From: Xanthomonas cannabis pv. cannabis
GTDB lineage: Bacteria; Pseudomonadota; Gammaproteobacteria; Xanthomonadales; Xanthomonadaceae
Direction of reading: 5' to 3'
Assembly: GCF_000802365.1 (NCBI RefSeq)
Contig: NZ_JSZE01000076.1
Location: forward strand, 1 to 40,933
Length of the DNA: 40,933 bases
Every line of letters begins with the position of its first letter. The first letter of the stretch is position 1. Made by a program: the position numbers and the translations under genes. Of this stretch, positions 17,614-27,388 are shown piece by piece. A model generated the notes under the pieces. The model saw nothing but the letters and a program-made list of their open reading frames with translations, ran no database searches and was not told the DNA's origin.

Positions 17614-18552
17614 CTAACTGGCGGCCAGGGCGGCCCCGACCAGGCCGTAGAACTGCTGAAGGTCATAGGCCAGCAGCAGGTTGGCGTTGTCGGGCGCCCC
17701 ACCCTGGCGGTTCCAGTCCACCAGGGTCATGCCGCGGGTATGCGTGCCGGACAGCTCGATGTGCACCGGGCGCTGCTCCAGCTTCTGCGCGCCTTCCGGA
17801 TGCAGGGCGAACGCCATGGCCAGCGCATCGGCCGCATACCAGTACTCGCCGCGGCTGTCTTCGGACCACAGCCGGGTCTTGCGCGAGATTTCCTCGTAGA
17901 AGCGGGCGCGGGGGGTATCGGCGGCCAGCCATTGCTCCACGTCCCGGTGCAACAGGCCGTGCGCGATGGTGGCCTCCCAGTCGGCGACGTCGAACTGGGG
18001 GAAGCCGCGGAACACGATGTGCGCCGCCTCCGGGTCGAAGCCGATGTTGAACTCGGCCGCCGCGGTGATGTTGCCGTGCCCGGTCAGCGCTCCGCCCATC
18101 ACCACCAGCCGTGCCACGCGCTGCGGCAGGGTCGGATCCAGGGTGAGCGCCAGCGCAAGGTTGGTCAGCGGGCCAAGCGCGACCAGCAGCAGCTCGCCGG
18201 CGTGTTCGTGCGACAGGCGCAGGATGGCGAGCGCCGCATGCTCCGCCTCGGCAGTGCGCTTGGCCGGTGCCAGACCCACGTCGCCGAAGCCATCGATGCC
18301 GTGCACGTGCGCCGCATCCACCGAGGGGTGCAGCAGCGGCTGCGGGCAGCCGGCGTAGACCGGCACATCGGTGCGCCCGGCGATCTCGCACACCTTCAAG
18401 GCGTTGCGCACGGTGTGATCCAGGCCGACGTTACCGGCGGCGATGGTCAGCCCGACCACCTCGTGGCGGGTGTCGTTGAAGGCCATCAGCAGCGCCAGCG
18501 CGTCATCCACGCCCGGGTCGGTATCGATCAGCAGCGGTATTGTTTTTGTCAT
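17614..18552 (-). CDS. Inosine-uridine preferring nucleoside hydrolase family protein
   Basis: 312 residues. The calcium-binding signature DTDPGVDDA is at residues 10-18 and the family pattern ([16 protein letters not shown] followed by [11 protein letters not shown]) follows. These enzymes hydrolyse ribonucleosides to base and ribose for purine/pyrimidine salvage; which nucleosides are preferred cannot be read here. The start at ATG 18552 is adjacent to the DTDPG segment as expected, but no Shine-Dalgarno sequence precedes it. The C-rich arm of an inverted-repeat element abuts the ATG by one base, so initiation may depend on RNA structure or on readthrough from recG. Confidence 0.88.
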   Translation of the reverse strand: MTKTIPLLIDTDPGVDDALALLMAFNDTRHEVVGLTIAAGNVGLDHTVRNALKVCEIAGRTDVPVYAGCPQPLLHPSVDAAHVHGIDGFGDVGLAPAKRTAEAEHAALAILRLSHEHAGELLLVALGPLTNLALALTLDPTLPQRVARLVVMGGALTGHGNITAAAEFNIGFDPEAAHIVFRGFPQFDVADWEATIAHGLLHRDVEQWLAADTPRARFYEEISRKTRLWSEDSRGEYWYAADALAMAFALHPEGAQKLEQRPVHIELSGTHTRGMTLVDWNRQGGAPDNANLLLAYDLQQFYGLVGAALAAS

Positions 18553-18686
18553 GGGATTCGGGATCGGGCACTCGGGATTCGTTGCGGCATCTTCGCAAGG
18601 ATCGGCGAGCCGCGCGAATTCCGGACACGTGCAGGTCGCAGCAACGCCGCCTTGACGAATCCCCAATCCCGACTCCCGAATCCCGG
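18553..18686. repeat. Inverted-repeat element between recG and the nucleoside hydrolase gene
   Basis: About 134 bases. The left arm 18553-18581 (GGGATTCGGGATCGGG and on to GGGATTCG) and right arm 18656-18686 are inverted copies with only a few differences, flanking 74 bases with no recognisable gene. The element begins at the base next to the hydrolase ATG and ends 4 bases from the recG stop. GGCCGC-TCAA-GCGGCC (18685-18700) is a further small hairpin over the recG stop. The same motif recurs at 14764 and 34725. Confidence 0.75.
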
Positions 18687-18690
18687 CCGC

Positions 18691-20835
18691 TCAAGCGGCC
18701 GCATACCGCACCGCGCCACCGATCCAGCGCGCGACGACGCGGTCGGCGATTTCCGGCGCGTCGGCGAGCAGCCGTTCGGCCAGCACCTGCACGCGCGGCA
18801 GCAAGCCGGCGTCACGTGCGAGGTCGGCGATGCGGAAGCTGGCCAGGCCGGTCTGCCGGGTGCCGAGCAGTTCGCCGGGGCCGCGCAATTCCAGGTCCTT
18901 CTCCGCGATCACGAAGCCGTCGTTGGTCTGACGCATGGTTTCCAGACGCTGGCGCGCCATCATCGACAGCGGGCCCTGGTACAGCAGTACGCAACTGGAA
19001 GCGGCCGCGCCGCGCCCGACCCGGCCGCGCAGCTGGTGCAACTGTGCCAGGCCCAGGCGCTCGGCGTTTTCGATGATCATCAGCGAGGCATTGGGCACGT
19101 CCACGCCGACTTCGATCACGGTGGTGGCGACCAGCAGATCGCTGCGACCCTGCTTGAAATCGAGCATGGCCTTTTGTTTCTCAGCCGGCTTCATGCGGCC
19201 ATGCACGAGTGCGACGCGCACGCCGGGCAGTTGCGCCGACAAGGCGTCGAAGGTGACTTCTGCGGCCTGTGCTTCGATGCGTGGCGGGCCGTTTGGCGCG
19301 CCCTTGCCGGGGTCTTCGCTTTCTTCGATCAGTGTGCACACCCAGTACGCCTGCCGTCCTTCGGCGCAGGCAGCGCGGATGCGTTCGACCAACTCGGGGC
19401 GGCGTTCTGCGCTCAGCACGATGGTCTGCACCGGCGTGCGGCCGGGCGGTAGTTCGTCGATGGACGAGACGTCCAGATCGGCGTAGGTCGACATCGCCAG
19501 CGTGCGCGGGATCGGCGTGGCGGTCATCACCAGCTGATGCGGCACGCTGCCGGCGCCTGCGCCCTTGTCGCGCAATGCCAGGCGCTGGTGCACCCCGAAG
19601 CGGTGCTGCTCATCGATGATGGCCAACGCCAGGTCATGGAAGACCACCGCTTCCTGCATCAGTGCGTGCGTGCCCACCACCACCTGCGCCTGGCCGGAGG
19701 CAACCTCGGCCATCGCCGCGGCGCGCGCCTTGCCGGTGACCTTGCCGGCCAGCCAGACGATGCGCACGCCCAACGGCTCCAGCCAGCCGCGCAGATTGGT
19801 CAGATGCTGCTCGGCCAGCAGTTCGGTGGGCGCGGCGAGTGCGACCTGTTTGCCCTGTTCCACCGCCAGCATCGCCGCCAGCGCAGCGACCACGGTCTTG
19901 CCGCTGCCGACATCGCCTTGCACCAGCCGCAGCATCGGCGATGGCTGCGCAAGGTCGTGCGCGATCTGTTCGAACACGCGTTGTTGCGCGCCGGTGAGCT
20001 GGAACGGCAATACGCTGCGCAATTGCTGCACCAACGTGCCATTGCCGGGCAACACCGGCGCATGAAACCGCTGCAGCGCGATGCGCTGGCGACGCAGGCT
20101 GAGTTGGTGCGCCAGCAATTCTTCGATGGCCAGGCGTTGCTGGGCGGGGTGACCGCCTGCAAGCAATTGCTGCGGATCGGTGTTCACCGGCGGCCGATGC
20201 ATGGTCAGCAATGCCGTCCGCAGCGATGGCAGGCGCTCGTCCTGCAGCCAGTGCGGCGGCAGTAGCTCCAGTGCCGCCTCCGGTGGCAAGCGCTCCAGCG
20301 CCTGGCCGATGAGCTTGCGCAATGTTGCCGGGCCAACGCCTTCGAGCACCGGATAGACGGGGTCCAGGCTGTCGCCCAGTCCGGCATCCTCGCCCGGGGC
20401 CAGCACGCGATAACTGGGGTGCACGATTTCCCAGCCCTGCTGGCCGGGCTTGGGGGTGCCGAACACGCGCACGCGCGTGCCGACCGCAAACTGCGCCACC
20501 TGTGCGGCACGGAAATGGAAGAAGCGCAGGACCACGCTGCCGTGCGAGTCGTCCGAGACCGCCACGCGCAGCACCGGGCGGAAGCGGAAGCCGCGTTCCA
20601 CCGCATCGACCCGCCCTTCGATCTGCGCCGGCACGCCGCTCTGCAGCTGCGCGATCGTGGTCAGGCGGGTGCGGTCTTCATAGCGTAGCGGCAGATGCAG
20701 CCACAGGTCCTGCACGCTCAGGATGCCGCGCGCAGCAAATTTCTCGGCGACTTTCGGGCCGACCCCGGGCAGGCTGGCGAGCGAGGCCTGGCCGGCGACG
20801 GCCAGAGCCGGGGTAGCGGGACGCGCGCGCGGCAC
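18691..20835 (-). CDS. recG: ATP-dependent DNA helicase RecG
   Basis: 714-residue branch-migration helicase that reverses stalled replication forks and resolves recombination intermediates. An N-terminal wedge domain (OB fold, to about residue 180) precedes two helicase lobes. Visible motifs are Walker A GDVGSGKT, the DEQH box, MTATPIPRTLAMS, and HGRM, TTVIEVGVDVPNA and RGRVGRG in lobe two, then the RecG C-terminal TRG region. The start is a GTG (20835) with no strong ribosome binding site. ridA lies 29 bases upstream on the same strand, so co-transcription is likely. No frameshift or missing motif was seen. Confidence 0.95.
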   Translation of the reverse strand: MPRARPATPALAVAGQASLASLPGVGPKVAEKFAARGILSVQDLWLHLPLRYEDRTRLTTIAQLQSGVPAQIEGRVDAVERGFRFRPVLRVAVSDDSHGSVVLRFFHFRAAQVAQFAVGTRVRVFGTPKPGQQGWEIVHPSYRVLAPGEDAGLGDSLDPVYPVLEGVGPATLRKLIGQALERLPPEAALELLPPHWLQDERLPSLRTALLTMHRPPVNTDPQQLLAGGHPAQQRLAIEELLAHQLSLRRQRIALQRFHAPVLPGNGTLVQQLRSVLPFQLTGAQQRVFEQIAHDLAQPSPMLRLVQGDVGSGKTVVAALAAMLAVEQGKQVALAAPTELLAEQHLTNLRGWLEPLGVRIVWLAGKVTGKARAAAMAEVASGQAQVVVGTHALMQEAVVFHDLALAIIDEQHRFGVHQRLALRDKGAGAGSVPHQLVMTATPIPRTLAMSTYADLDVSSIDELPPGRTPVQTIVLSAERRPELVERIRAACAEGRQAYWVCTLIEESEDPGKGAPNGPPRIEAQAAEVTFDALSAQLPGVRVALVHGRMKPAEKQKAMLDFKQGRSDLLVATTVIEVGVDVPNASLMIIENAERLGLAQLHQLRGRVGRGAAASSCVLLYQGPLSMMARQRLETMRQTNDGFVIAEKDLELRGPGELLGTRQTGLASFRIADLARDAGLLPRVQVLAERLLADAPEIADRVVARWIGGAVRYAAA

Positions 20836-20864
20836 GACGGATCGATCGGCTCAGTTACGCACGG

Positions 20865-21245
20865 TCACTCGAGCACCATCACCGCATCGACTTCGAAGCC
20901 GGCGCCCTTGGGCAGCCCGGACACTTCGATGGTGGAGCGCGCGGGGAACGGGGCCTGGAAATAGTCCTGCATCACCGCGTTGACGGCGGCGAACTGGCCG
21001 AGGTCGGTGAGGTACAGGCCCAGGCGCACGATCTTGTCGAGCGAGCCGCCGGCCGCTTCGGCCACCGCCTTGAGGTTGTCGAACGCGCGACGTGCCTGCG
21101 CACCGATATCGCCCGGCACGATCTCGCCGGTAGCCGGGTCCAACGGAATCTGGCCGGAGAAATACACGGTGTTGCCGGCACGCACGGCCTGCGAATACGG
21201 GCCGATGGCGGCGGGCGCCTGGTCGGTATGGATGATCTGGGACAT
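20865..21245 (-). CDS. ridA: RidA family enamine/imine deaminase
   Basis: 126 residues, the usual RidA length. GPYSQAV (15-21), FSGQIPLDP (29-37) and catalytic-pocket R103 in PARSTIEV are all present, so it is an active-type RidA. It hydrolyses reactive 2-aminoacrylate and related imines released by PLP enzymes, protecting those enzymes. CGGAG lies five bases before the ATG. It precedes recG on the same strand by 29 bases. Confidence 0.93.
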   Translation of the reverse strand: MSQIIHTDQAPAAIGPYSQAVRAGNTVYFSGQIPLDPATGEIVPGDIGAQARRAFDNLKAVAEAAGGSLDKIVRLGLYLTDLGQFAAVNAVMQDYFQAPFPARSTIEVSGLPKGAGFEVDAVMVLE

Positions 21246-21490
21246 GGCGACTCCGTCAACGCTGAAAACGAACGCTCATTGTATCGGCGCATGCGGTTGA
21301 CGGGCGAATGGGGAATGGGGGGATGGCTGCGCGCGGGCGGTAGCTGGCGGACTAGCGGCGCGTTGCTCGGTGGACTGGGCGTCTTGCCGTGGTATTGGTT
21401 GCGGCTGGCTTTCGCTTGCGCGCGCCATGGTTTCAGTGAGCTGTAGGTGTGCGCTGCTGACGCTTGTGACGTAGTGCGTGAGGCTTCGCC

Positions 21491-21580
21491 CGTACCCTCA
21501 TCCGCCCGTTCGGGGCACCTTCTCCCCCATGAAGGGGACAATGCCCCGACGGGAGAAGGGAGGCGCGCCTTCTCCCGTGA
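21491..21580. repeat. REP-like palindromic repeat in the ridA/garD spacer
   Basis: The 346-base spacer 21246-21591 holds no gene. At its garD end CCTTCTCCC occurs at 21518-21526 and 21568-21576, with its complement GGGAGAAGG at 21551-21559 between them. GGGGCA (21512-21517) and TGCCCC (21542-21547) form another inverted pair. Alternative hairpins can therefore form, one with a perfect 10-base stem (21550-21559/21568-21577). It resembles repeated palindromes common in this family of bacteria. The rest of the spacer holds only a short GGGGAATGGGG run near 21310 and no feature I can name. Confidence 0.6.
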
Positions 21581-21591
21581 GAGGGCCAGGA

Positions 21592-23133
21592 CTAGGTAAT
21601 CGGCGCCGGATTGAACAAGGCCAGGTCGTTGTGCAGGCGGTGGTGCTCGGTCCAGGTGCGCTGGCCGCTGGCCACATCCAGATAGCGCTGGAACAACTCC
21701 CAGCCCAGCTGTTCTAGCGTCTTGGTGCCGGTGGCAACGCCGCCGGCATCGATGTCCATCAGGTCGGACCAGCGTTGCGCCAGTTCGCTGCGGGTGGCGA
21801 CCTTGATCACCGGGACCATGCCCAGGCCGTAAGGCGTGCCACGCCCGGTGGTGAACACATGCAGGTTCATGCCGGCCGCCACCTGCAGCGTGCCGCAGAC
21901 AAAATCGCTGGCCGGGGTGGCGCAGTACTGCAGGCCGCGCCCCTTGACGCGCTCGCCCGGCGGGACCACGCCGTTGATCGGGGAGGAGCCGGACTTGGCG
22001 ATCGAGCCCATCGCCTTTTCCACGATATTGGCCAGCCCGCCCTTCTTGTTGCCCGGTGTCGTGTTGGCGCTGCGGTCGGCCTGGCCGCGCGCCAGGTAGG
22101 CGTCGTACCAGGCCATTTCGCGCACCAGCGCCTTGGCCACATCGGCATTGGCCGCCCGCGGCACCAGCAGGTGGATGCCGTCGCGCACTTCGGTGTTTTC
22201 GGAGAACATCACCGTGGCGCCGGCACGCACCAGCAGGTCGGCGGCCACGCCCAGACCCGGATTGGCGGTGACGCCGGAAAACGCATCGCTGCCGCCGCAC
22301 TGCATGCCCACCACCAGCTCGCTGGCCGGCACGGTTTCGCGGCGGCGGGTATCCAGATGGCGCAGCCGTTCTTCGGCCATGGTCATGATCGAGCCGACCA
22401 TGTCGGCAAAGCCCAGGCTGGCTTCCTGCAGGCGGTAAACGCCGCTGTCGTCGATGCTGGCGTCGTCCGGCAGCAGCCGTTCGGGGGCAAGCTTTTCGCA
22501 GCCCAGTCCCACGATCAGCGCTTGTCCGCCGAAGTTGGGGCTACGCGCGATGTTGCGCAGCGTGCGGATGGGAATGATCGCCTCCGGGGCGGTGATCGCC
22601 ACGCCGCAGCCGTAGACGTGATTGATCGCCACCACGTCATCGACATTGGGATACCTGGGCAGCAGCTCGGTGCGGATGCGCTCTACCGCGTGGCCGAGCA
22701 CGCCGACCACGCATTGCACGCTGGTCATGATGCCCAGGATGTTGCGCGTGCCCACGCTGCCATCGCGGTTGCGGTAGCCCTGAAAGGTATACCCGTGCAG
22801 CGGCTCGGGCTCCGGCGCGGGGTGCAGCGCCAGATCCAGTGCAGCCAGCTCGGGTGCCTCGGGCATCGCCAGCAACTGCTCGCTGACCCACGCGCCGCGC
22901 GCGATGTCGGCGTTGGCGGTACCGATCACCGCGCCCAGGCGGATCACCGCCGCGCCTGCGGGCAGGTCCACCAGCGCGATCTTGTGGCCTTGCGGAACGT
23001 GCTCGATGGCGGTCAGGCCATCGGCGAAGGTGGCGCCGGCCGGCGCGCCATCATCGTTGACGACGATGGCGACGTTGTCGCGCGCATGAGCACGGATGCT
23101 GAGCCAACGGGTGGATTGCTGGGTTGCGGACAT
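21592..23133 (-). CDS. garD: Galactarate dehydratase
   Basis: 513-residue UxaA/GarD-family dehydratase. The sequence follows Escherichia coli GarD closely over its length: an N-terminal SAF-like domain (NVAIVVND, then [12 protein letters not shown]), [16 protein letters not shown], the YGCGVAI cysteine segment, [18 protein letters not shown] and the NPGLGVA region, and a C-terminus ending FNPAP. This favours galactarate over altronate dehydratase. It converts galactarate to 5-dehydro-4-deoxyglucarate, the same product as GudD. ATG 23133 is chosen over a TTG at 23151. It ends the glucarate cluster; a REP-like repeat lies beyond its stop. Confidence 0.92.
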   Translation of the reverse strand: MSATQQSTRWLSIRAHARDNVAIVVNDDGAPAGATFADGLTAIEHVPQGHKIALVDLPAGAAVIRLGAVIGTANADIARGAWVSEQLLAMPEAPELAALDLALHPAPEPEPLHGYTFQGYRNRDGSVGTRNILGIMTSVQCVVGVLGHAVERIRTELLPRYPNVDDVVAINHVYGCGVAITAPEAIIPIRTLRNIARSPNFGGQALIVGLGCEKLAPERLLPDDASIDDSGVYRLQEASLGFADMVGSIMTMAEERLRHLDTRRRETVPASELVVGMQCGGSDAFSGVTANPGLGVAADLLVRAGATVMFSENTEVRDGIHLLVPRAANADVAKALVREMAWYDAYLARGQADRSANTTPGNKKGGLANIVEKAMGSIAKSGSSPINGVVPPGERVKGRGLQYCATPASDFVCGTLQVAAGMNLHVFTTGRGTPYGLGMVPVIKVATRSELAQRWSDLMDIDAGGVATGTKTLEQLGWELFQRYLDVASGQRTWTEHHRLHNDLALFNPAPIT

Positions 23134-23169
23134 CGGGGGGCTACCTTGCAAGACGTGGGGTGGACTGCA

Positions 23170-24441
23170 TTACCGCTCGGGGCTGTCGAACTGGCGCCGG
23201 TACTGCAGGATCAGGCGGTTTTCATCGACATTGCGCTGGTAATTGGAGCGGAAGGTGCCGTTGAACCAGATGACGCTCACATGCTTGAAACGCTCGCCCT
23301 GGAATTGATACGTGGTCAACACATCGCGCGCCCATTCGCGGCCTTCGCCCGCATAGGTTGCCGGGCGTGCACTGTCGCCGCTGATGTAGCGCGCCATGAT
23401 GCTGAGCCCGGGGATGCCGATGCTCTTGCCATCGATGCTGTAGCGCAGCTGCCAGCTGCGTTCGCCGCGTTCGAGAAAATCGTTGATGAAGGTCCAGTTG
23501 AAGACGTTGCCGTCGGTGCCGCCCGGCCATGGCATGGCGCTGGGCCCGGTCAGCTTCTGATAGCCGGCACCGAATTCCTGCCCGCCCGTGCGCCAGGACA
23601 GCATGCTGCTGAACATGCGGTTGTCGATCAGGCCGGCACGTGATTGACCGATATCATCGGTGCGGAAATAGCGCAGGTCGAGACGTAGTTGGTCCTTGCC
23701 GAACGTGTGCGTCTGGATCAGGTTGTAGAGCTGCTGGCGGTAGATGTCTTCCATCACCGCGCCCTGATAGCGCAGCTGCGTTCCCGGCGCCAGCGTGTAG
23801 GTGGCCGATACCAGGTTGAGCGCATCCGAATCCGGCGTGCCCAGAAAGCGCCGGTTCTTGTTGGTCAAGGTGATCGGCACGCGCGAATCTCCATCGCGAT
23901 ACCAGGCGCTGGTGAAGCGGGCAAGCAGCAGGTCGAGCTTAGGGATGTCCTTGGATTCCAGCGTCGCGCCCTGGAACGTCTCCGGCATGATGCGGGTGAT
24001 GCTGGCGCGTACCAGCGGCTCGTTGGGAATGAAGCTGCCCCATTTCAGCTCGGTCTGCGAGGCGCGCAACTTGAGCGTGGGTGCCACGCGCACCAACGCA
24101 TGTTGCGCGGTGCCGTCGTCATTGTTGGGCAGCAACCCGGTGCCGCCTTCGGCACGCACGCCATCGAGCTTGAAGTCGCCGATGCCGAGCAGATCCAGCC
24201 CGGCACCGATCGGGCCGCGCGTGTAACCGCTCTTGGCATCCACCACGAAGCCCTGTGCCCATTCGGCGCGCTTGCCCTGCCCGTCGCCGCTGCGGAAATC
24301 GCGGTTGTAGTAGAAGTTGAGCGCGGTGACTTCGGCCGTTGCGCCATTCCAGAATCCCGCGTCCGGTTCCTGCGCCCGCGCACGGCCGCCCGCACCGACC
24401 GCCAGCAGCGCCGCGCCGCTGAGTGCCATCATGCTTTTCAT
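23170..24441 (-). CDS. OprD-family outer-membrane porin
   Basis: 423 residues with a signal peptide (to about residue 23) and alternating hydrophobic beta strands through to a C-terminal strand, typical of an 18-strand outer-membrane barrel. Segments such as GFVVDAKSGYTRGPIGAGLD and the LPNNDDGT region match the OprD porin family, whose members take up small carboxylates or basic amino acids. Its place between garD and gudD suggests an aldarate-specific channel, which is inference. ATG 24441 has GGAG nine bases upstream; the GTG at 24456 is less likely. Confidence 0.85.
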   Translation of the reverse strand: MKSMMALSGAALLAVGAGGRARAQEPDAGFWNGATAEVTALNFYYNRDFRSGDGQGKRAEWAQGFVVDAKSGYTRGPIGAGLDLLGIGDFKLDGVRAEGGTGLLPNNDDGTAQHALVRVAPTLKLRASQTELKWGSFIPNEPLVRASITRIMPETFQGATLESKDIPKLDLLLARFTSAWYRDGDSRVPITLTNKNRRFLGTPDSDALNLVSATYTLAPGTQLRYQGAVMEDIYRQQLYNLIQTHTFGKDQLRLDLRYFRTDDIGQSRAGLIDNRMFSSMLSWRTGGQEFGAGYQKLTGPSAMPWPGGTDGNVFNWTFINDFLERGERSWQLRYSIDGKSIGIPGLSIMARYISGDSARPATYAGEGREWARDVLTTYQFQGERFKHVSVIWFNGTFRSNYQRNVDENRLILQYRRQFDSPER

Positions 24442-24517
24442 TGCTCGGTTCTCCACCTGCGTTGACCACCCGGTCAGGCGCTGCTGCCCGGGCGCGGGCA
24501 GCCAGCATCGGCACGCT

Positions 24518-25873
24518 TCAGCGCACCAGGCACGGCCGCTTGTTGTCGAAGGTCCAGTTGGGAATCAGCGCCTGCATGGCGGCCGCGTCATCGCGCGCGC
24601 CCAGGCCCAGGCTTTGATAAGTGCGATGCGCCGCGTCCAGTGCATCCAGGTCCAGTTCCACGCCCAGCCCAGGCTTGGCCGGCACCTGAATCTGGCCGCC
24701 TGCAATCTGCAACGGGTTGCGCGTCAACCGTTGGCCGTCCTGCCAGATCCAGTGCGTATCGATCGCCGTCACCTGCCCCGGCGCTGCGGCCGCCACGTGG
24801 GTGAACATCGCCAGCGAAATATCGAAATGGTTGTTGGAATGTGAGCCCCAGGTCAGGCCCCAATCGCGGCACAGTTGCGCCACCCGTACCGAGCCCTGCA
24901 GCGTCCAGAAATGCGGATCTGCCAGCGGGATGTCCACCGACTGCAACTGGATGGCGTGCCCCATCTGCCGCCAGTCGGTGGCGATCATGTTGGTGGCGGT
25001 GGGCAGGCCGGTGGCGCGGCGGAATTCGGCCATGACTTCGCGACCGGAATAGCCTTGCTCGGCCCCGCACGGGTCTTCCGCATACGCCATGACCCCGTGC
25101 ATGTCGCGGCACAGCGCGATGGCCTGCTGCAACGACCATGCGCCGTTGGGATCGAGCGTAATGCGCGCCTGCGGAAAACGCGCATGCAAGGCGTGGATGG
25201 CCTCGATTTCGTCTTCCCCGCGCAGCACGCCGCCCTTGAGCTTGAAATCACGGAAACCGTATTTTTCATACGCTGCTTCGGCCAGCCGCACCACCGCTGC
25301 CGGGTTCAAGGCTTCCTGGTCGCGCACCGCTTCCCAGGCATCGCTTGCATCGCTGCCGTCGCGGTAATCGAGCCCGGTCTTGCGGCGGTCGCCGATGAAA
25401 AACAGGTAGCCCAATACGTCCACCGCATCGCGCTGCTGGCCTTCGCCGAGTAGCGCGGCCACCGGTTGATCCAGGAACTGCCCCAGCAGATCCAGCAATG
25501 CCGCTTCGATCGCGGTCACTGCGTGGATGGTGATGCGCAGGTCGAAGGTCTGCAGCCCTCGCCCGGCACTGTCGCGGTCGGCGAAGGCGGTGCGTACCTG
25601 GTTGAGAATGCGCTGGTACTCGGCGATGGCGCGGCCACGCATGAGTACGGCCGCTTCGTTCAACAACCCGGCGATGGCAGCGCCACCGGGCACCTCGCCC
25701 ACGCCGGTGCGCCCGGACGAATCGCGCAGCACCAGCACGTTGCGGGTGAAGTACGGCGCATGCGCGCCACTGAGATTGAGCAGCATGCTGTCCTGCCCGG
25801 CGACCGGCACCACGCGCACGTCGGTGATGCGCGGCGTGGTGCCGATGGCTGCAGGTGATGTGTGGATGGTCAT
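24518..25873 (-). CDS. gudD: Glucarate dehydratase
   Basis: 451-residue enolase-superfamily dehydratase, D-glucarate to 5-dehydro-4-deoxyglucarate. The catalytic set is visible: K211-x-K213 in DFKLKGG, metal ligands D241, E266 and N295, and general-base H345 in GSHSNNHFD. These sit six residues beyond the corresponding E. coli positions. GGAG lies seven bases before the ATG at 25873. gudP is 19 bases upstream on the same strand, so the two are probably co-transcribed. Confidence 0.95.
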   Translation of the reverse strand: MTIHTSPAAIGTTPRITDVRVVPVAGQDSMLLNLSGAHAPYFTRNVLVLRDSSGRTGVGEVPGGAAIAGLLNEAAVLMRGRAIAEYQRILNQVRTAFADRDSAGRGLQTFDLRITIHAVTAIEAALLDLLGQFLDQPVAALLGEGQQRDAVDVLGYLFFIGDRRKTGLDYRDGSDASDAWEAVRDQEALNPAAVVRLAEAAYEKYGFRDFKLKGGVLRGEDEIEAIHALHARFPQARITLDPNGAWSLQQAIALCRDMHGVMAYAEDPCGAEQGYSGREVMAEFRRATGLPTATNMIATDWRQMGHAIQLQSVDIPLADPHFWTLQGSVRVAQLCRDWGLTWGSHSNNHFDISLAMFTHVAAAAPGQVTAIDTHWIWQDGQRLTRNPLQIAGGQIQVPAKPGLGVELDLDALDAAHRTYQSLGLGARDDAAAMQALIPNWTFDNKRPCLVR

Positions 25874-25892
25874 GAGGATTCTCCGAGGATGG

Positions 25893-27272
25893 TCACAGCG
25901 GTGCGGGTACGGGCATGGACGGGCCGCCAGGGGGCGCCTTGAGTTCCACGCGCTTGATGTCGCCCACGATCACCAGATAGGACACCACCGCCAGCAATGC
26001 GTTGAGCCCGACGAACACCAGGGCCCACTCGAAGCTGCCGGTGGTAGAAACGATGTAGCCAATGACGATCGGCGTGGTGATGCCGGCGATGTTGCCGAAG
26101 GTGTTGAACAGTCCACCGGACAAGCCGGCGATTTCCTTGGGCGAGGTGTCGGCCACCACCGCCCAGCCCAGCGCGCCGATCCCCTTGCCGAAGAACGCCA
26201 GCGCCATCAGCCCGACCACCATCCATTCGGCCTGCACGTAGTTGCAGCCGATCATCGTCACCGACATCAGCATGCCGATCACGATCGGCGTCTTGCGCGA
26301 GACGGTGAGCGAATAGCCGCGCCGCACCATGCGGTCGGACACATAGCCGCCCAGCACGCCACCGATGAAGCCGCACACCGCCGGCAGCGAGGCCACGAAG
26401 CCCGCTTCCAGGATCGACATGCCACGCTCCTTGACCAGGTACACCGGGAACCAGGTCAGGAAGAAATACGTCAGCGTGGTGATGCAGTACTGGCCGATAT
26501 ACACGCCCAGCAACATGCGGTTGCACAGCAGCTGCTTGGCGTAATGCCACTGGGTGCCTTTGGGCTGAGTGCCGGGCTTGTTGCCCTGCTCCATGTCCAC
26601 CAGTGCGCCGTTGCGCTGGATGTAGTGCAGCTCCTGTGCGCTCAGGCGCGGATGTTCGCGCGGTGCGTAGATGGTCTTGCGCCATAGCGCTGCCAGCAAC
26701 ACGCCCACGCCGCCCATCACCAGGAACACGTGTTCCCAACCCCAGGCATGTACCAGCCAGCCCATCAGCGGCGCAAATGCCACCGTGGCGAAGTACTGCG
26801 CGGAATTGAAGATGGACGCAGCCAGGCCGCGTTCGGCGGTGGGAAACCAGGCCGCCACGATGCGGCTATTGCCCGGGAACGACGGCGCCTCGGCAATGCC
26901 GACCAGAAAGCGCAGCACGAACAACGTGGTGACCGCCCAGGCCACCGGCACCCAGCCGATGAAGCCCTGCAACGCCGTGAAGACCGACCAGATCAGCAGC
27001 GACAGGCCATACACACGGCGCGAGCCAAAGCGGTCGAGCAGCCAGCCACCGGGAATCTGCCCGGCCACATACGCCCAACCGAACGCAGAGAAGATGAAGC
27101 CCATCTGCAGCGCGTCGATGCCCAGCGCATCCTGGACCGCGGAACCTGCGATGGACAAGGTGGCGCGATCGGCATAGTTGATCGTGGTCACCACGAACAA
27201 CATCAGCAGGATCAAATAGCGCCTGCGCGGAACTGTCGTCGAACCGACGGTCGTTGAATCGGTAGCCATCAT
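25893..27272 (-). CDS. gudP: MFS glucarate/galactarate transporter
   Basis: 459 residues with about twelve hydrophobic helices and a long cytoplasmic loop near residues 205-240, the layout of the anion:cation symporter (ACS) branch of the major facilitator superfamily. [12 protein letters not shown] in the first helix region and [13 protein letters not shown] between helices 2 and 3 are typical of GudP/GarP. It would take up D-glucarate and galactarate with protons. Two adjacent ATGs (27272, 27269) follow GAGG; either may be used. The substrate is assigned from its neighbours gudD, kdgD and garD. Confidence 0.88.
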   Translation of the reverse strand: MMATDSTTVGSTTVPRRRYLILLMLFVVTTINYADRATLSIAGSAVQDALGIDALQMGFIFSAFGWAYVAGQIPGGWLLDRFGSRRVYGLSLLIWSVFTALQGFIGWVPVAWAVTTLFVLRFLVGIAEAPSFPGNSRIVAAWFPTAERGLAASIFNSAQYFATVAFAPLMGWLVHAWGWEHVFLVMGGVGVLLAALWRKTIYAPREHPRLSAQELHYIQRNGALVDMEQGNKPGTQPKGTQWHYAKQLLCNRMLLGVYIGQYCITTLTYFFLTWFPVYLVKERGMSILEAGFVASLPAVCGFIGGVLGGYVSDRMVRRGYSLTVSRKTPIVIGMLMSVTMIGCNYVQAEWMVVGLMALAFFGKGIGALGWAVVADTSPKEIAGLSGGLFNTFGNIAGITTPIVIGYIVSTTGSFEWALVFVGLNALLAVVSYLVIVGDIKRVELKAPPGGPSMPVPAPL

Positions 27273-27293
27273 CGTTCCTCACCTATGACGATG

Positions 27294-27358
27294 GAAGCGC
27301 AGTGCGCTTCGGTACTCCAAATGGCGCCTGCAGCTGGCATGCCGGACCCTCCTCCGGC
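27294..27358. other. Two hairpins in the spacer between the aldehyde dehydrogenase gene and gudP
   Basis: GAAGCGC (27294-27300) pairs with GCGCTTC (27304-27310). TGCCGGA pairs with TCCGGCA around 27340-27358. Neither has a T run, so they look like processing or stabilising hairpins within an operon transcript rather than a terminator. This is the longest gap (116 bases) inside the cluster. Confidence 0.35.
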
Positions 27359-27388
27359 ACGCCTCAGGCATGGTTGCCGCCGGTGCTG

